From positions 1 to 35,776 of IMG/VR virus record IMGVR_UViG_3300007276_000130: a stretch of 35,776 nucleotides of DNA, one strand, 5' to 3'. This document shows positions 6,847 to 14,313 of the stretch, one piece after another. The translations under genes and the position numbers were made by a program. The stretch's first letter is position 1; the number at the start of each line of letters is the position of its first letter. The notes below the pieces were generated by a model. It searched no databases, was not told the DNA's origin, and saw nothing but the letters and a program-made list of their open reading frames with translations. Source of the DNA: a virus.

Positions 6847-7080
6847 ATGGCAAAAATAAGCGTAGAGCTTGAGGTTGATGAGCAGACGCTGGAGGAAGTT
6901 CTTACGGGCCTACGGGCGGTGGAGAATCTTGCTAAAACAACAATGGAGATGCTGGACGATTTGCAGTTCCTATCCAAAGCTATTTCAGCTAACCAACGTG
7001 AGATGAAAAAACTCACGCTGAGTGTAACTAATTTACTGAAGGAGGTACGCGATGGCGATGACGCCAGAGGCGAAGGTTAA
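6847..7080 (+). CDS. Small coiled-coil protein (77 aa)
   Basis: ATG at 6847 in a short gap after the 104-aa gene. The N-terminal 12 residues (MAKISVELEVDE) look like a beta strand; residues 14-70 are one long amphipathic helix, probably a coiled coil, ending in an acidic DGDDARGEG tail. It overlaps the nuclease gene that follows by 29 bases, and that gene's ribosome binding site (AAGGAGG, 7039-7045) lies inside it. It could be a scaffold or nuclease cofactor. No family was recognised. Confidence 0.65.
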   Translation: MAKISVELEVDEQTLEEVLTGLRAVENLAKTTMEMLDDLQFLSKAISANQREMKKLTLSVTNLLKEVRDGDDARGEG

Positions 7081-7375
7081 GAAGAAGGTAGCGGAGACAC
7101 TAAAGAAGTTAGGTGTTTATTACTTTTACCCCGTGACCGGAGGCTACGGTAGGAGTGGTGTGCCGGACATAGTGGGGTGCTACAACGGTAAGTTTTTTGG
7201 GATTGAGTGCAAGGCGGGGAAGGGTAAGACAACGCCACTGCAAGACATGAACATAAACCAGATTAGGGCGGCGGGTGGAATCGCTGCCGTAGTGAACGAG
7301 GAGAACCTGCACACAGTGGCAGACATCCTCAACGAAAGAGAGGTAGATGAGCGCCAGTTGGCGTTTGATTTTTAA
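7052..7375 (+). CDS. VRR-NUC-type nuclease
   Basis: 107 aa, a complete VRR-NUC domain of the PD-(D/E)XK superfamily: an N-terminal acidic residue E6, GVPDIVG with D39, ECK with E52 and K54, and the downstream LQDMNINQIRAAGG helix. Stand-alone VRR-NUC proteins of phages are taken to be structure-selective endonucleases, such as Holliday junction or branch nucleases for replication and packaging. ATG at 7052 is six bases after AAGGAGG; a second ATG at 7058 is possible. It precedes the DNA polymerase by a few small genes, which fits a replication or recombination role. Confidence 0.88.
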   Translation: MAMTPEAKVKKKVAETLKKLGVYYFYPVTGGYGRSGVPDIVGCYNGKFFGIECKAGKGKTTPLQDMNINQIRAAGGIAAVVNEENLHTVADILNEREVDERQLAFDF

Positions 7376-7388
7376 CTAGGAGACCGAG

Positions 7389-7880
7389 ATGACGAAACGG
7401 AAGTACAACCGCAAAGCGGTAAAGGGGGCGATGGTGACTGAATACTTGAACAAGAACGGGTACGCCACGCCTGAAGTTCTGGCTGCTGAAGTAGGCGTAA
7501 GCGAGAGCTATGCTGGTAAGTGGCTACGCAAATGGAAGTTGGCTAAGAGGAACTGGGAAACAAGTTCAAGGGAACAAGCTACACCCAAATATGCAAACGA
7601 TAGCAGGCAGGATCTTATAAACGAGTTACCACAAACACTGGTACAGGACGACAAACACGAATCTGTAACTAGCGACGGAAGCACTGCATCCTATTACGAG
7701 TTACCTGCTGGGGCTGCGGAGTTACAGGATCTAATCTCATACAAGAACATGAACGCGCAAATCGGTGAGATATTCCGTGCGTGTTATCGCATGGGTGAGG
7801 CATCTCACAGCGACGAGCTACGCGATGCAAAGAAGATCCGGTTCTACATCGACGCTGAGATCAAACGGTTGGGGGGTTAA
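7389..7880 (+). CDS. HTH protein with C-terminal DUF3310-like domain
   Basis: 163 aa. Residues about 12-50 look like a winged or helix-turn-helix domain (GYATPEVLAAEVGVSESYAGKW read in two helices). Residues 60-100 are a polar linker. Residues 102-162 (YYELPAGAAELQDLISYKNM, then IFRACYRMGE and KKIRFYIDAEIKRL) resemble the DUF3310 family, to which, from memory, the T7 gp1.7 nucleotide-metabolism protein belongs. So this is either a regulator with a ligand-binding tail or a fusion of a DNA-binding and a nucleotide-related domain. The family call is by eye. Confidence 0.65.
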   Translation: MTKRKYNRKAVKGAMVTEYLNKNGYATPEVLAAEVGVSESYAGKWLRKWKLAKRNWETSSREQATPKYANDSRQDLINELPQTLVQDDKHESVTSDGSTASYYELPAGAAELQDLISYKNMNAQIGEIFRACYRMGEASHSDELRDAKKIRFYIDAEIKRLGG

Positions 7881-7881
7881 G

Positions 7882-8160
7882 GTGGAGCCGAAGATAGAGA
7901 AAAATTTACCGATGCCGCCGAAGGGTAAGTCTGGTGGCCGAAACACTAAATACCTGTACCTCGAAAAAATTATTAGATCGTGGCAGGTGGGCGACAGTGT
8001 GGCATTTGGATTTTCCGAAAAAACCACGGGGAAGGATAAACGACCCTCCTATTCACTCGAAGCAAACGCTTTTACGAAAAGAGCACAAAAAGCTGGGCAA
8101 GAAATATCGTCCCGCATTTTAGTTGACGAGGGCGTCATTCGGGTGTGGAGGATAGAATGA
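7882..8160 (+). CDS. GDS/RVWR-family small protein, copy 1 (92 aa)
   Basis: GTG at 7882, two bases after the previous stop, with a G-rich box upstream. The product shares a layout with three other proteins of this window: a VGDS turn (36-39), a helix with Ala and aromatic residues, and a terminal IRVWRIE (86-92). Its first 20 residues (IEKNLPMPPKGKSGGR) resemble the start of copy 2. The family is unknown to me. Strand-helix-strand build and basic charge would suit nucleic-acid binding, but that is a guess. Confidence 0.75.
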   Translation: MEPKIEKNLPMPPKGKSGGRNTKYLYLEKIIRSWQVGDSVAFGFSEKTTGKDKRPSYSLEANAFTKRAQKAGQEISSRILVDEGVIRVWRIE

Positions 8161-8339
8161 AAAAGTTTATCGTAACTTTCTCTGAGACTGTGGAACGTCA
8201 AGTGGTCGTGGAAGCCAAAGACGAAGAGATGGCGCAGTACAGGATCATAGATGACCGTGGTACTTGGGGTGATTGGATACGCAAGCCCGTCACTACTGAC
8301 GTAATCGTCACCCGCGTTGTAGAAAAGGAGGAGGCATGA
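8157..8339 (+). CDS. Small hypothetical protein (60 aa)
   Basis: ATG at 8157 overlaps the previous stop as ATGA and follows GGAGGA, so it is translationally coupled. The sequence (MKKFIVTFSETVERQVVVEA and on) reads as beta strands followed by a helix and a strand, with a conserved-looking acidic end. It sits between two members of the GDS/RVWR family but lacks their motifs. No function was recognised. Confidence 0.65.
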   Translation: MKKFIVTFSETVERQVVVEAKDEEMAQYRIIDDRGTWGDWIRKPVTTDVIVTRVVEKEEA

Positions 8340-8614
8340 TGCTGAAGTTAGATAAGCATGTGCCAATACCCAAGAAGGCCAGCGGCAAAAGGCGCAACGA
8401 AGAATTCTATAACTTGTTAAAGGTTATGGAGGTTGGTGACAGCATTGCGTTTCCTGTTGACTCGACAAGACGTGGGCCTAGAAACCGTAGGGACATCTTA
8501 GTGTCTAAACAGGCTGAAAACTTTAGGAGTGCGGCTAGAACGCAATTCGGCTACAAAATGACGATGCGAGGGTCAGCCGATAGAAGCGAAATTCGTATCT
8601 GGAGGGTTGAGTGA
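8336..8614 (+). CDS. GDS/RVWR-family small protein, copy 2 (92 aa)
   Basis: ATG at 8336 (a second ATG at 8339) follows AAGGAGGAGG and overlaps the previous stop. It has VGDS at 33-36, the helix QAENFRSAART, and the ending IRIWRVE (86-92), with exactly the length of copy 1. The N-terminal region (HVPIPKKASGKRRN) matches copy 1 (NLPMPPKGKSGGRN) in pattern, so the two are direct duplicates that have diverged. Confidence 0.75.
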   Translation: MMLKLDKHVPIPKKASGKRRNEEFYNLLKVMEVGDSIAFPVDSTRRGPRNRRDILVSKQAENFRSAARTQFGYKMTMRGSADRSEIRIWRVE

Positions 8615-8877
8615 GCGATGACTTAGAAGAAATCGTGATCGAAAAAGGGGTGCTGCTGTTTGATAAGCAATACAAGCATCAGCGCCTTTATGAAGACACG
8701 TTAGAGCGTATGTCTCTGGGGGACTCATTTGTAGTAGACGATCCCTACGGGCACAAGGTACGTGCGTTTCGTATATCTGCCAGACGTAGGGGTTGGAACA
8801 TCACAAGCCGTAAGATCAGTAACGACGGCGAACACCGCATCTGGCTAACAGAAAAGGACGGTAAAACATGGACTTAA
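8611..8877 (+). CDS. GDS/RVWR-family small protein, copy 3 (88 aa)
   Basis: GTG at 8611 overlaps the previous stop (GTGA) and follows GGAGGG. It has LGDS at 36-39, a helix (VRAFRISARRRGWNITSRK) and HRIWLTE at 75-81, then a seven-residue extension. It is the most diverged of the three adjacent copies and overlaps the DNA polymerase start by ten bases, so it is probably co-expressed with it. Confidence 0.75.
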   Translation: MSDDLEEIVIEKGVLLFDKQYKHQRLYEDTLERMSLGDSFVVDDPYGHKVRAFRISARRRGWNITSRKISNDGEHRIWLTEKDGKTWT

Positions 8878-10700
8878 TAACGCTCGACTTCGAGACGTAT
8901 TATAGTAAAGACTTCTCTCTGACCAAGATGACAACTGAAGAATACATCCGCGACCCTCGCTTCGAGATCGTGGGTGTGGGGGTGAAGGTAAACAATGGCT
9001 ACACCGAATGGGCTTCTGGGACGCACGAAGAGCTTAAAGAATACTTTGACGAGTTTGACTGGGCTAACAGTATGGTGCTGGCTCACAACACTATGTTCGA
9101 TGGCGCTATATTATCTTGGCTATTTGATATTCGCCCTCGGGTTTGGGTTGATACTCTTTGTATTGCCCGTGCTGTACATGGGGTGGAAGTTGGTGGAAGT
9201 CTCAAGGCGCTTGCGGAACGATACAACGTAGGTGCCAAGGGTACTGAGATACTCAACGCGCTGGACAAACGCCGCCTAGACTTTACTGATGATGAGTTAG
9301 ATCGTTACGGCGACTACTGCATCAACGACGTAGAGCTTACCTATAAGCTGTTCAGCATCTTTATGAAGCAGGGGTTCCCCAAGAAAGAACTCAGGATCAT
9401 TGACTGTACGCTGCGTATGTTCATACATCCTATGCTGGAGCTAGATCAAGACTTACTGGGCCAACATCTTGAGAAGATCAAAGAACATAAAGATAAGTTG
9501 TTATGTGATGCTAGCGTGACCGACAAGAAAGAGCTGATGAGTAACGACAAGTTTGCTGATCTGCTGCGCTCCAAAGGTGTTGAACCACCTACCAAGGTCA
9601 GCCCCACCACGGAAAAAGAAACCTACGCATTCGCCAAGACTGATGAAGGGTTCAAAGCTCTTGCCGAACACGAGAACCCAGAAGTGCAGGCGCTAGTCGC
9701 TGCTAGGTTGGGCAACAAAAGTACGTTGGAAGAGACCCGTACTCAGCGGTTCCTTGACATATCCAATCGCGGAACTCTGCCGGTTCCTGTGCGATACTAT
9801 GCGGCACACACTGGCAGGTGGGGTGGGGATGACAAGATCAATCTGCAAAACCTACCGAGCCGTGGGCCAAACGGTAAGATGTTAAAGAGAAGTATCATCG
9901 CTCCCGAGGACTACATACTCATAGACTGTGACTCGTCGCAGATTGAAGCGCGAGTGTTGGCGTGGTTCGCTGGGCAGGATGACCTGACCGATGCGTTCCG
10001 TAAAAAGGAAGACGTGTACATCAAGATGGCGGCACGGATTTACGAAGTACCTGAAGATCAGATAACGAAGGATCAGCGGTTTGTAGGTAAGACTACGATA
10101 CTGGGTGCCGGTTATGGCATGGGCGCTGTTAAGTTTCAGGCGCAGTTGAAGTCCTTTGGTACGGACATATCACTTGATGAAGCGCGACGGATTATCAACA
10201 TATACCGTGATACAAACTGGAAGATCAGTCATGTGTGGCGAGAAGCCCATAACATGATCTCGCACATGGCGAACGGTGCTACTTACCAGTTTGGTAAGGA
10301 TGATGTGGTTGAAGTTATAGGAGACCGGGGATCTATACGTCTACCGTCTAAGCTCCTGATGCGTTATGAGGATCTCAGGGGAGAGTATAACTCACAGGGG
10401 ACAGAGTATAGTTACAAGACACGCCGAGGCCGAACGCGGATCTACGGTGGCAAGGTGATAGAGAACGTCTGCCAAGCCTTAGCACGTTGTGTGATAGGCG
10501 ATCAGATGTTACTAATAAATAATAAGTACCGAGCGGTACTGACAGTTCACGACTCAGTTATCGCATGTGTACCTGAGTCTGAAGCGATACAAGCCCAGCA
10601 GTACGTCGAGAAGTGCATGAGGTACGTCCCGACATGGGCTAAGGGGTTACCACTTGAATGTGAGAGTGGTATGGCATACACATATGGAGACTGTGAGTAA
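8868..10700 (+). CDS. polA: Family A DNA polymerase with 3'-5' exonuclease
   Basis: 610 aa. The N-terminal DEDDy exonuclease has D7 and E9 (LDFET), N74 and D78 (AHNTMFD) and Y150xxxD154. The polymerase domain has motif A DSSQIEARVLAW (D355, E360), motif B RFVGKTTILGAGYG (R404, K408, L412, Y416) and motif C VHDS (H561, D562). It replicates the phage genome and proofreads. L412 stands where E. coli Pol I has F762 and T7 has Tyr. Motif A has Ser in place of the usual Tyr before SQIE, and motif C has Ser in place of Glu. There is no 5' nuclease domain. ATG at 8868 overlaps the previous gene; the stop overlaps the next ATG (TAATG). Confidence 0.97.
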   Translation: MDLITLDFETYYSKDFSLTKMTTEEYIRDPRFEIVGVGVKVNNGYTEWASGTHEELKEYFDEFDWANSMVLAHNTMFDGAILSWLFDIRPRVWVDTLCIARAVHGVEVGGSLKALAERYNVGAKGTEILNALDKRRLDFTDDELDRYGDYCINDVELTYKLFSIFMKQGFPKKELRIIDCTLRMFIHPMLELDQDLLGQHLEKIKEHKDKLLCDASVTDKKELMSNDKFADLLRSKGVEPPTKVSPTTEKETYAFAKTDEGFKALAEHENPEVQALVAARLGNKSTLEETRTQRFLDISNRGTLPVPVRYYAAHTGRWGGDDKINLQNLPSRGPNGKMLKRSIIAPEDYILIDCDSSQIEARVLAWFAGQDDLTDAFRKKEDVYIKMAARIYEVPEDQITKDQRFVGKTTILGAGYGMGAVKFQAQLKSFGTDISLDEARRIINIYRDTNWKISHVWREAHNMISHMANGATYQFGKDDVVEVIGDRGSIRLPSKLLMRYEDLRGEYNSQGTEYSYKTRRGRTRIYGGKVIENVCQALARCVIGDQMLLINNKYRAVLTVHDSVIACVPESEAIQAQQYVEKCMRYVPTWAKGLPLECESGMAYTYGDCE

Positions 10701-10885
10701 TGGACTTTACATCGCGGGAAGAGCAGCAAAAGCTAGTGCGGCGTGACAACGCTGATGCCGTCATAGACGATGCGACATATTTACAAGAAGTCATGAACAA
10801 TAGAGATATAACATTTGACCACGCTCTTATGGCACTACTTATAGCTGAGTTACGTGACTTAAATCTGATACTTGATTCTCCATGA
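10700..10885 (+). CDS. Small acidic hypothetical protein (61 aa)
   Basis: ATG at 10700 uses the last base of the polymerase stop and its end overlaps the nuclease start by four bases, so it is part of the replication operon. The product looks all-helical and acidic (DNADAVIDDATYLQEVMNN, then ALMALLIAELRDLNLIL). It could be a small polymerase or nuclease partner; no family was recognised. Confidence 0.65.
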   Translation: MDFTSREEQQKLVRRDNADAVIDDATYLQEVMNNRDITFDHALMALLIAELRDLNLILDSP

Positions 10886-11553
10886 GCATAGCGCCGTGGT
10901 CGTTCAGTAAGATCAAGGCATTCCAGCAATGCCCTAAGCAGTTCTACCATGAGAAGGTGCTCAAGCAGTACCCGTTCAAGGAGTCTGAGGCTACGTTGTA
11001 TGGAACAGCTTTTCACGAAGCTGCGGAAGAATATATCCGTGACGGCGGTGAACTCGACCCACGGTTTAGCTACGCTCAAGGTATGCTCGATGCGCTGAAC
11101 GCCAAGAAAGGTGAGAAGCTATGCGAGATTAAGATGGGGCTAACCAAAGACTTAGAGGCGTGTAGCTTCTTTGCTGACGATGTTTGGTTCCGAGGTATTG
11201 CCGATCTTGTGATCTTGAACCGCGAGGACAACCTTGCATGGGTGATTGACTACAAGACCGGCAAGTCGGCAAGATATGCTGACAAAGGGCAGCTAGAGCT
11301 TATGGCTTTGGCTACCTTCAAGCACTACCCCGAGGTGGAGACCGTTCGGGCTGGGCTGTTGTTTGTGGTAAGTAACGACCTGATAAGGGATCGCTACACC
11401 ATAGAGGAAGAGGAGAAGATGTGGACTAAGTGGCTGAGTAAATACAGCGACATGGAAACAGCTTTTGAGAACGATACGTGGAACCCCAACCCCAGCGGAC
11501 TATGTAAAGCATGGTGTCCAGTGTTGGAATGTCCACACAACGGAAAGAACTGA
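10882..11553 (+). CDS. PD-(D/E)XK nuclease, Cas4/RecB-like, with four cysteines
   Basis: 223 aa. The RecB/Cas4-type core is visible: SFSKIKAFQQCPKQFYH at the start, H45 in GTAFHEAAEE, D108 in GIADLV, D123 and K125 in VIDYKTGK, and Q137 in QLELMAL. Four cysteines, C17 near the N terminus and C208, C212 and C217 at the C terminus, are placed like the iron-sulfur ligands of Cas4 and AddB. It is probably an exonuclease or end-processing enzyme for recombination. No cas1 or cas2 lies nearby, so a CRISPR role is unlikely. It sits between the polymerase and the helicase. Confidence 0.88.
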   Translation: MSIAPWSFSKIKAFQQCPKQFYHEKVLKQYPFKESEATLYGTAFHEAAEEYIRDGGELDPRFSYAQGMLDALNAKKGEKLCEIKMGLTKDLEACSFFADDVWFRGIADLVILNREDNLAWVIDYKTGKSARYADKGQLELMALATFKHYPEVETVRAGLLFVVSNDLIRDRYTIEEEEKMWTKWLSKYSDMETAFENDTWNPNPSGLCKAWCPVLECPHNGKN

Positions 11554-11852
11554 TGCCGTACAAAAACAAAGCAGACCGCAAGAAGCAGAAGAACCCGCCA
11601 GTGGGCAGTAAAGCACACGAAGCGCGGATGGAGAGGCAGCGTGCGCGTCGAGCTATGGACAGAACGAGTCGTGATGCCAACAAAGATGGCAGAGCGGATA
11701 AGAGGGAAGGTAGAGACGTAAGCCACAATAAGATGTTAAGTCGTGGTGGTAGTAATGCGGACGGCGTGCGGATAGAAAGCAAGAGTGCTAATCGCAGCCG
11801 TAACGGGCAGAAGCCCAAGAAGGCGGGGCATAGACCTCGACGTAGGCAGTGA
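11553..11852 (+). CDS. Very basic small protein with degenerate HNH-like motif (99 aa)
   Basis: ATG at 11553 overlaps the previous stop (TGATG). The product is strongly basic and rich in Arg and Lys. Residues 54-84 (RDVSHNKMLSRGGSN, then ESKSANRSRNG) follow the pattern of HNH nucleases, DxxH, then GGSN, then NRxK, with H58 and N80. The usual zinc-knuckle cysteines and the last His are missing. It may be a nucleic-acid-binding relic of an HNH enzyme or a minimal nuclease. Confidence 0.7.
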   Translation: MPYKNKADRKKQKNPPVGSKAHEARMERQRARRAMDRTSRDANKDGRADKREGRDVSHNKMLSRGGSNADGVRIESKSANRSRNGQKPKKAGHRPRRRQ

Positions 11853-11950
11853 ATAAGGACGACGTAAAGACGGGCATATTGGTCGGCGTAGGTATTGTCG
11901 TGGCGATCAACGTACTGTCTTTTCTTCTTACTGTGTTAATAACAGTTTAG
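11849..11950 (+). CDS. Single-pass membrane miniprotein (33 aa)
   Basis: GTG at 11849 overlaps the previous stop (GTGA). The frame reads MNKDDVKTG, then a strongly hydrophobic run of about 23 residues (ILVGVGIVVAINVLSFLLTV) and stops at 11948-11950. A charged head and one membrane helix is what a small phage membrane protein looks like, for example a holin-like or superinfection factor. No own ribosome binding site is strong; coupling to the upstream gene is likely. The role is inference. Confidence 0.55.
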   Translation: MNKDDVKTGILVGVGIVVAINVLSFLLTVLITV

Positions 11951-11983
11951 ACCAAGGCGGACTTCCTGCCTGTTGGCACCGTT

Positions 11984-12051
11984 CCCGTCCGGTGTGGTCG
12001 CATGGCGGGCTTTTTAACCGCGTGTAGTGGACACCCACTTCGCGCTTTTTT
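11984..12051 (+). terminator. Two possible terminator hairpins before the helicase gene
   Basis: First: CCCGTC (11984-11989) with GGCGGG (12004-12009), one G-T wobble, followed by C and five T. Second: CGCG and AGTGG (12019-12030) with CCACT and CGCG (12035-12044) around an ACAC loop, with a small bulge, followed by C and six T. Neither is a perfect stem, but both end in T runs. They may end the upstream operon or attenuate the helicase gene that starts at 12065. Confidence 0.45.
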
Positions 12052-12064
12052 GCATGAAGGGTAT

Positions 12065-13600
12065 ATGAAAGTAATAGACAACAAGGCGCTGCTGTTGCGG
12101 CTACGTGATCCACGGAAAGTTACCGAGGTCATACCAAAGAGTAAGGAGTTATCAGGTAACCGTGTGGTGGTTAACTGGGGCGTAGACGAGACCCACGTAC
12201 TCAAGAATCTAAACATAAAAGCGCCATCGCCCATCGAAGGCAAGTATAAGTGGACGGGTAAGTACAAACCGTTCGAGCACCAGAAGACCACGGCTGGGTT
12301 CCTGACACTCAACAAACGTGCGTTCTGTTTCAACGAGCAGGGTACAGGCAAGACCGCCAGTGCTATCTGGGCAGCAGACTTCCTGATGAAACAAGGCCGC
12401 ATCAAACGTGCTCTGGTCATCTGCCCTCTATCTATTATGGATTCGGCGTGGCGAGAAGACCTGTTTAGTTTTGCTATGCACCGCAAGGTAGATATAGCGC
12501 ACGGTTCAGCGAAGAAAAGAACCGCTGTGATCGAAAGCGATGCGGAGTTCGTAGTAATAAATTATGACGGGGTGGCAATCGTAGCGGACGCCATATCCAA
12601 CGGTGGGTTTGACCTAGTGATTGTGGACGAGGCCACGCACTACAAGAATGCCCAGACTGACAGGTGGAAGACACTCAACAGGCTACTCAGCCCTGATACG
12701 TGGCTGTGGATGATGACGGGTACACCCGCTGCACAGAGTCCGCTGGATGCGTACGGTCTGGCTAAACTTGTTAACCCGAAAGCTGTACCACGCTTCTTTG
12801 GCTCGTTCCGCGATCAAGTCATGTACAAAGTGACTAACTTCAAGTGGGTGCCTAAGCCCGATGCCACCGAGACAGTATTCAGTGCACTGCAACCAGCGAT
12901 ACGGTTTACCAAGGAAGAGTGTCTTGACCTACCTGACATCGTGTACACAACTCGTGAGGTACCGCTGACCCGTCAGCAAGAGAAGTATTACAAAGAACTG
13001 AAGAACCGCATGGTCATGGAAGCTGCGGAAGAGACAGTCACGGCAGCTACAGCAGCGGTCAACATGAACAAGCTGCTACAAATCAGTTCTGGTGCGGTGT
13101 ACACCGATGACAATGAGGTGGTGGAGTTCGACATCAAGCACCGATACAAGGTGCTACGTGAGGTAATTGACGAGTCCAGTAAGAAGGTACTCGTGTTCGT
13201 ACCGTTCAAGCATACGATCCAGCTACTTACTGACAAGCTACGCAAGGACAAGATACCTACCGAGGTCATTAGTGGGGCTGTCAGTGCCACCGAGCGCACG
13301 CGCATATTCAAAGAGTTCCAAGAGACAGATACCCCACGAGTGCTAGTCATCCAGCCGCAAGCTGCGGCACACGGCGTTACGTTGACCGCTGCTAATACAA
13401 TTGTGTGGTGGGGGCCAACCAGTTCGGTAGAAACATACGCACAGGCTAACGCCCGCATCCACAGAGCGGGGCAAGACCATAAGTGCACAGTGGTACAGTT
13501 ACAAGGATCTCACATAGAAAAGCGTGTGTACGCATTACTAGATAACAAAATAGACACACATACAAAAATTATTGATCTTTACAAAGAAATACTTGATTAA
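12065..13600 (+). CDS. SNF2-type superfamily 2 helicase/translocase
   Basis: 511 aa from the ATG at 12065, chosen because a GAAGG box lies just upstream and the earlier in-frame ATG falls in the terminator-like region. Motifs: Q-like FEHQK (70-74), Walker A EQGTGKTA (K96), DEATHYKN (188-195), TGTP (218-221), then the second RecA domain with VISGAVS and the motif VI QANARIHRAGQ. These are SNF2/RapA-like features. Such phage enzymes are thought to move along duplex DNA in replication, recombination or repair. No accessory nuclease domain is present. Confidence 0.93.
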   Translation: MKVIDNKALLLRLRDPRKVTEVIPKSKELSGNRVVVNWGVDETHVLKNLNIKAPSPIEGKYKWTGKYKPFEHQKTTAGFLTLNKRAFCFNEQGTGKTASAIWAADFLMKQGRIKRALVICPLSIMDSAWREDLFSFAMHRKVDIAHGSAKKRTAVIESDAEFVVINYDGVAIVADAISNGGFDLVIVDEATHYKNAQTDRWKTLNRLLSPDTWLWMMTGTPAAQSPLDAYGLAKLVNPKAVPRFFGSFRDQVMYKVTNFKWVPKPDATETVFSALQPAIRFTKEECLDLPDIVYTTREVPLTRQQEKYYKELKNRMVMEAAEETVTAATAAVNMNKLLQISSGAVYTDDNEVVEFDIKHRYKVLREVIDESSKKVLVFVPFKHTIQLLTDKLRKDKIPTEVISGAVSATERTRIFKEFQETDTPRVLVIQPQAAAHGVTLTAANTIVWWGPTSSVETYAQANARIHRAGQDHKCTVVQLQGSHIEKRVYALLDNKIDTHTKIIDLYKEILD

Positions 13601-13651
13601 GCCATTACCTACCACTATATTACCTTTCTCGGCAATGGAAGGACGAAGATC

Positions 13652-14062
13652 ATGGCTGATGCAAAAGACGTAGACGGTGTGCCACTAGGCAAGATGACTG
13701 GGGTTTACCTCAAGATTAAGGCTGAACGGGAACGCCTATCTGCGGAATTTAAGGAGGCTGATGACAAGCTAGTCAATCAGCAAAATAAAATAAAGAGTGC
13801 GCTACTGAGTTACTTGAAAGAGAACGACATCAAAAGCGTCAAGACCGATGCTGGTACGTTTTACCGTACGGTTAAGCAGAAGTATTGGACTAGCGATTGG
13901 GAGCACATGCACGAGTTCATTCTTGAGCATGGTGTACCTGAGTTCTTAGATAAGCGCCTGAATCAGAAGAACGTACGGGAGTTCTTGGAAGAGAACCCAG
14001 ACCTTCTGCCAAAGGGCTTGAACGTAGACGCAGAGTTTGCACTCACAATAAGGAAAGCGTGA
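13652..14062 (+). CDS. Coiled-coil plus beta-domain phage protein (136 aa)
   Basis: ATG at 13652 with a GGAAGGA box upstream. Residues 20-60 are a charged coiled coil (KAERERLSAEFKEADDKLVN and on); residues 60-80 (IKSVKTDAGTFYRTVKQKYW) a beta hairpin; the rest ends NPDLLPKGLNVDAEFALTIRKA. The build resembles Gp157/Gam-like phage proteins, which protect DNA ends or resist host nucleases, but the match is by architecture only. It starts a run with the HTH, zinc and SSB genes. Confidence 0.75.
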   Translation: MADAKDVDGVPLGKMTGVYLKIKAERERLSAEFKEADDKLVNQQNKIKSALLSYLKENDIKSVKTDAGTFYRTVKQKYWTSDWEHMHEFILEHGVPEFLDKRLNQKNVREFLEENPDLLPKGLNVDAEFALTIRKA

Positions 14063-14313
14063 TGGAGCAATTAGTTCCGATTGAGGATGTCGCAAAGCAC
14101 TTTGGTGTGTCATTATCCACGACCCGTAAATGGGTGAGGGATGGCGTAATTCCAGAGAATACGTACATCAAGGTAGGTAAAACGCAGCGATTCGCCTTGG
14201 CGAGTATCGCAGAAGCTCTGTTAAAGGGTGGTGCATCTAAGGAAGAAGCAACGGAAGAAGCTGTTGTGGATGACTTTGACCCCACAGCGTTTGATCCTGA
14301 TGCGGACGTATAG
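14062..14313 (+). CDS. Small HTH (excisionase/MerR-like) protein (83 aa)
   Basis: ATG at 14062 overlaps the previous stop (TGATG); an in-frame GTG one codon earlier is also possible. Residues 4-50 form a MerR/excisionase-type winged helix: VPIEDVAKHFGVSLSTTRKW, then RDGVIP and a wing with GKTQRFAL. The tail is very acidic (VVDDFDPTAFDPDADV). A DNA-binding head with an acidic tail suits a small regulator or DNA mimic. No integrase is in the window, so an excisionase role is not supported. It is a candidate to bind the palindromes at the left, though nothing proves it. Confidence 0.75.
   Translation: MEQLVPIEDVAKHFGVSLSTTRKWVRDGVIPENTYIKVGKTQRFALASIAEALLKGGASKEEATEEAVVDDFDPTAFDPDADV

Noticed and set aside
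10311-10322. GTTATAGG-like half site inside polA
   Set aside because: Only half of the palindrome is present and it is coding sequence, so it is most likely chance.
14062-14313. Excisionase and therefore a temperate lifestyle
   Set aside because: The HTH type is shared by many small regulators. No integrase or attachment site was found in the window.
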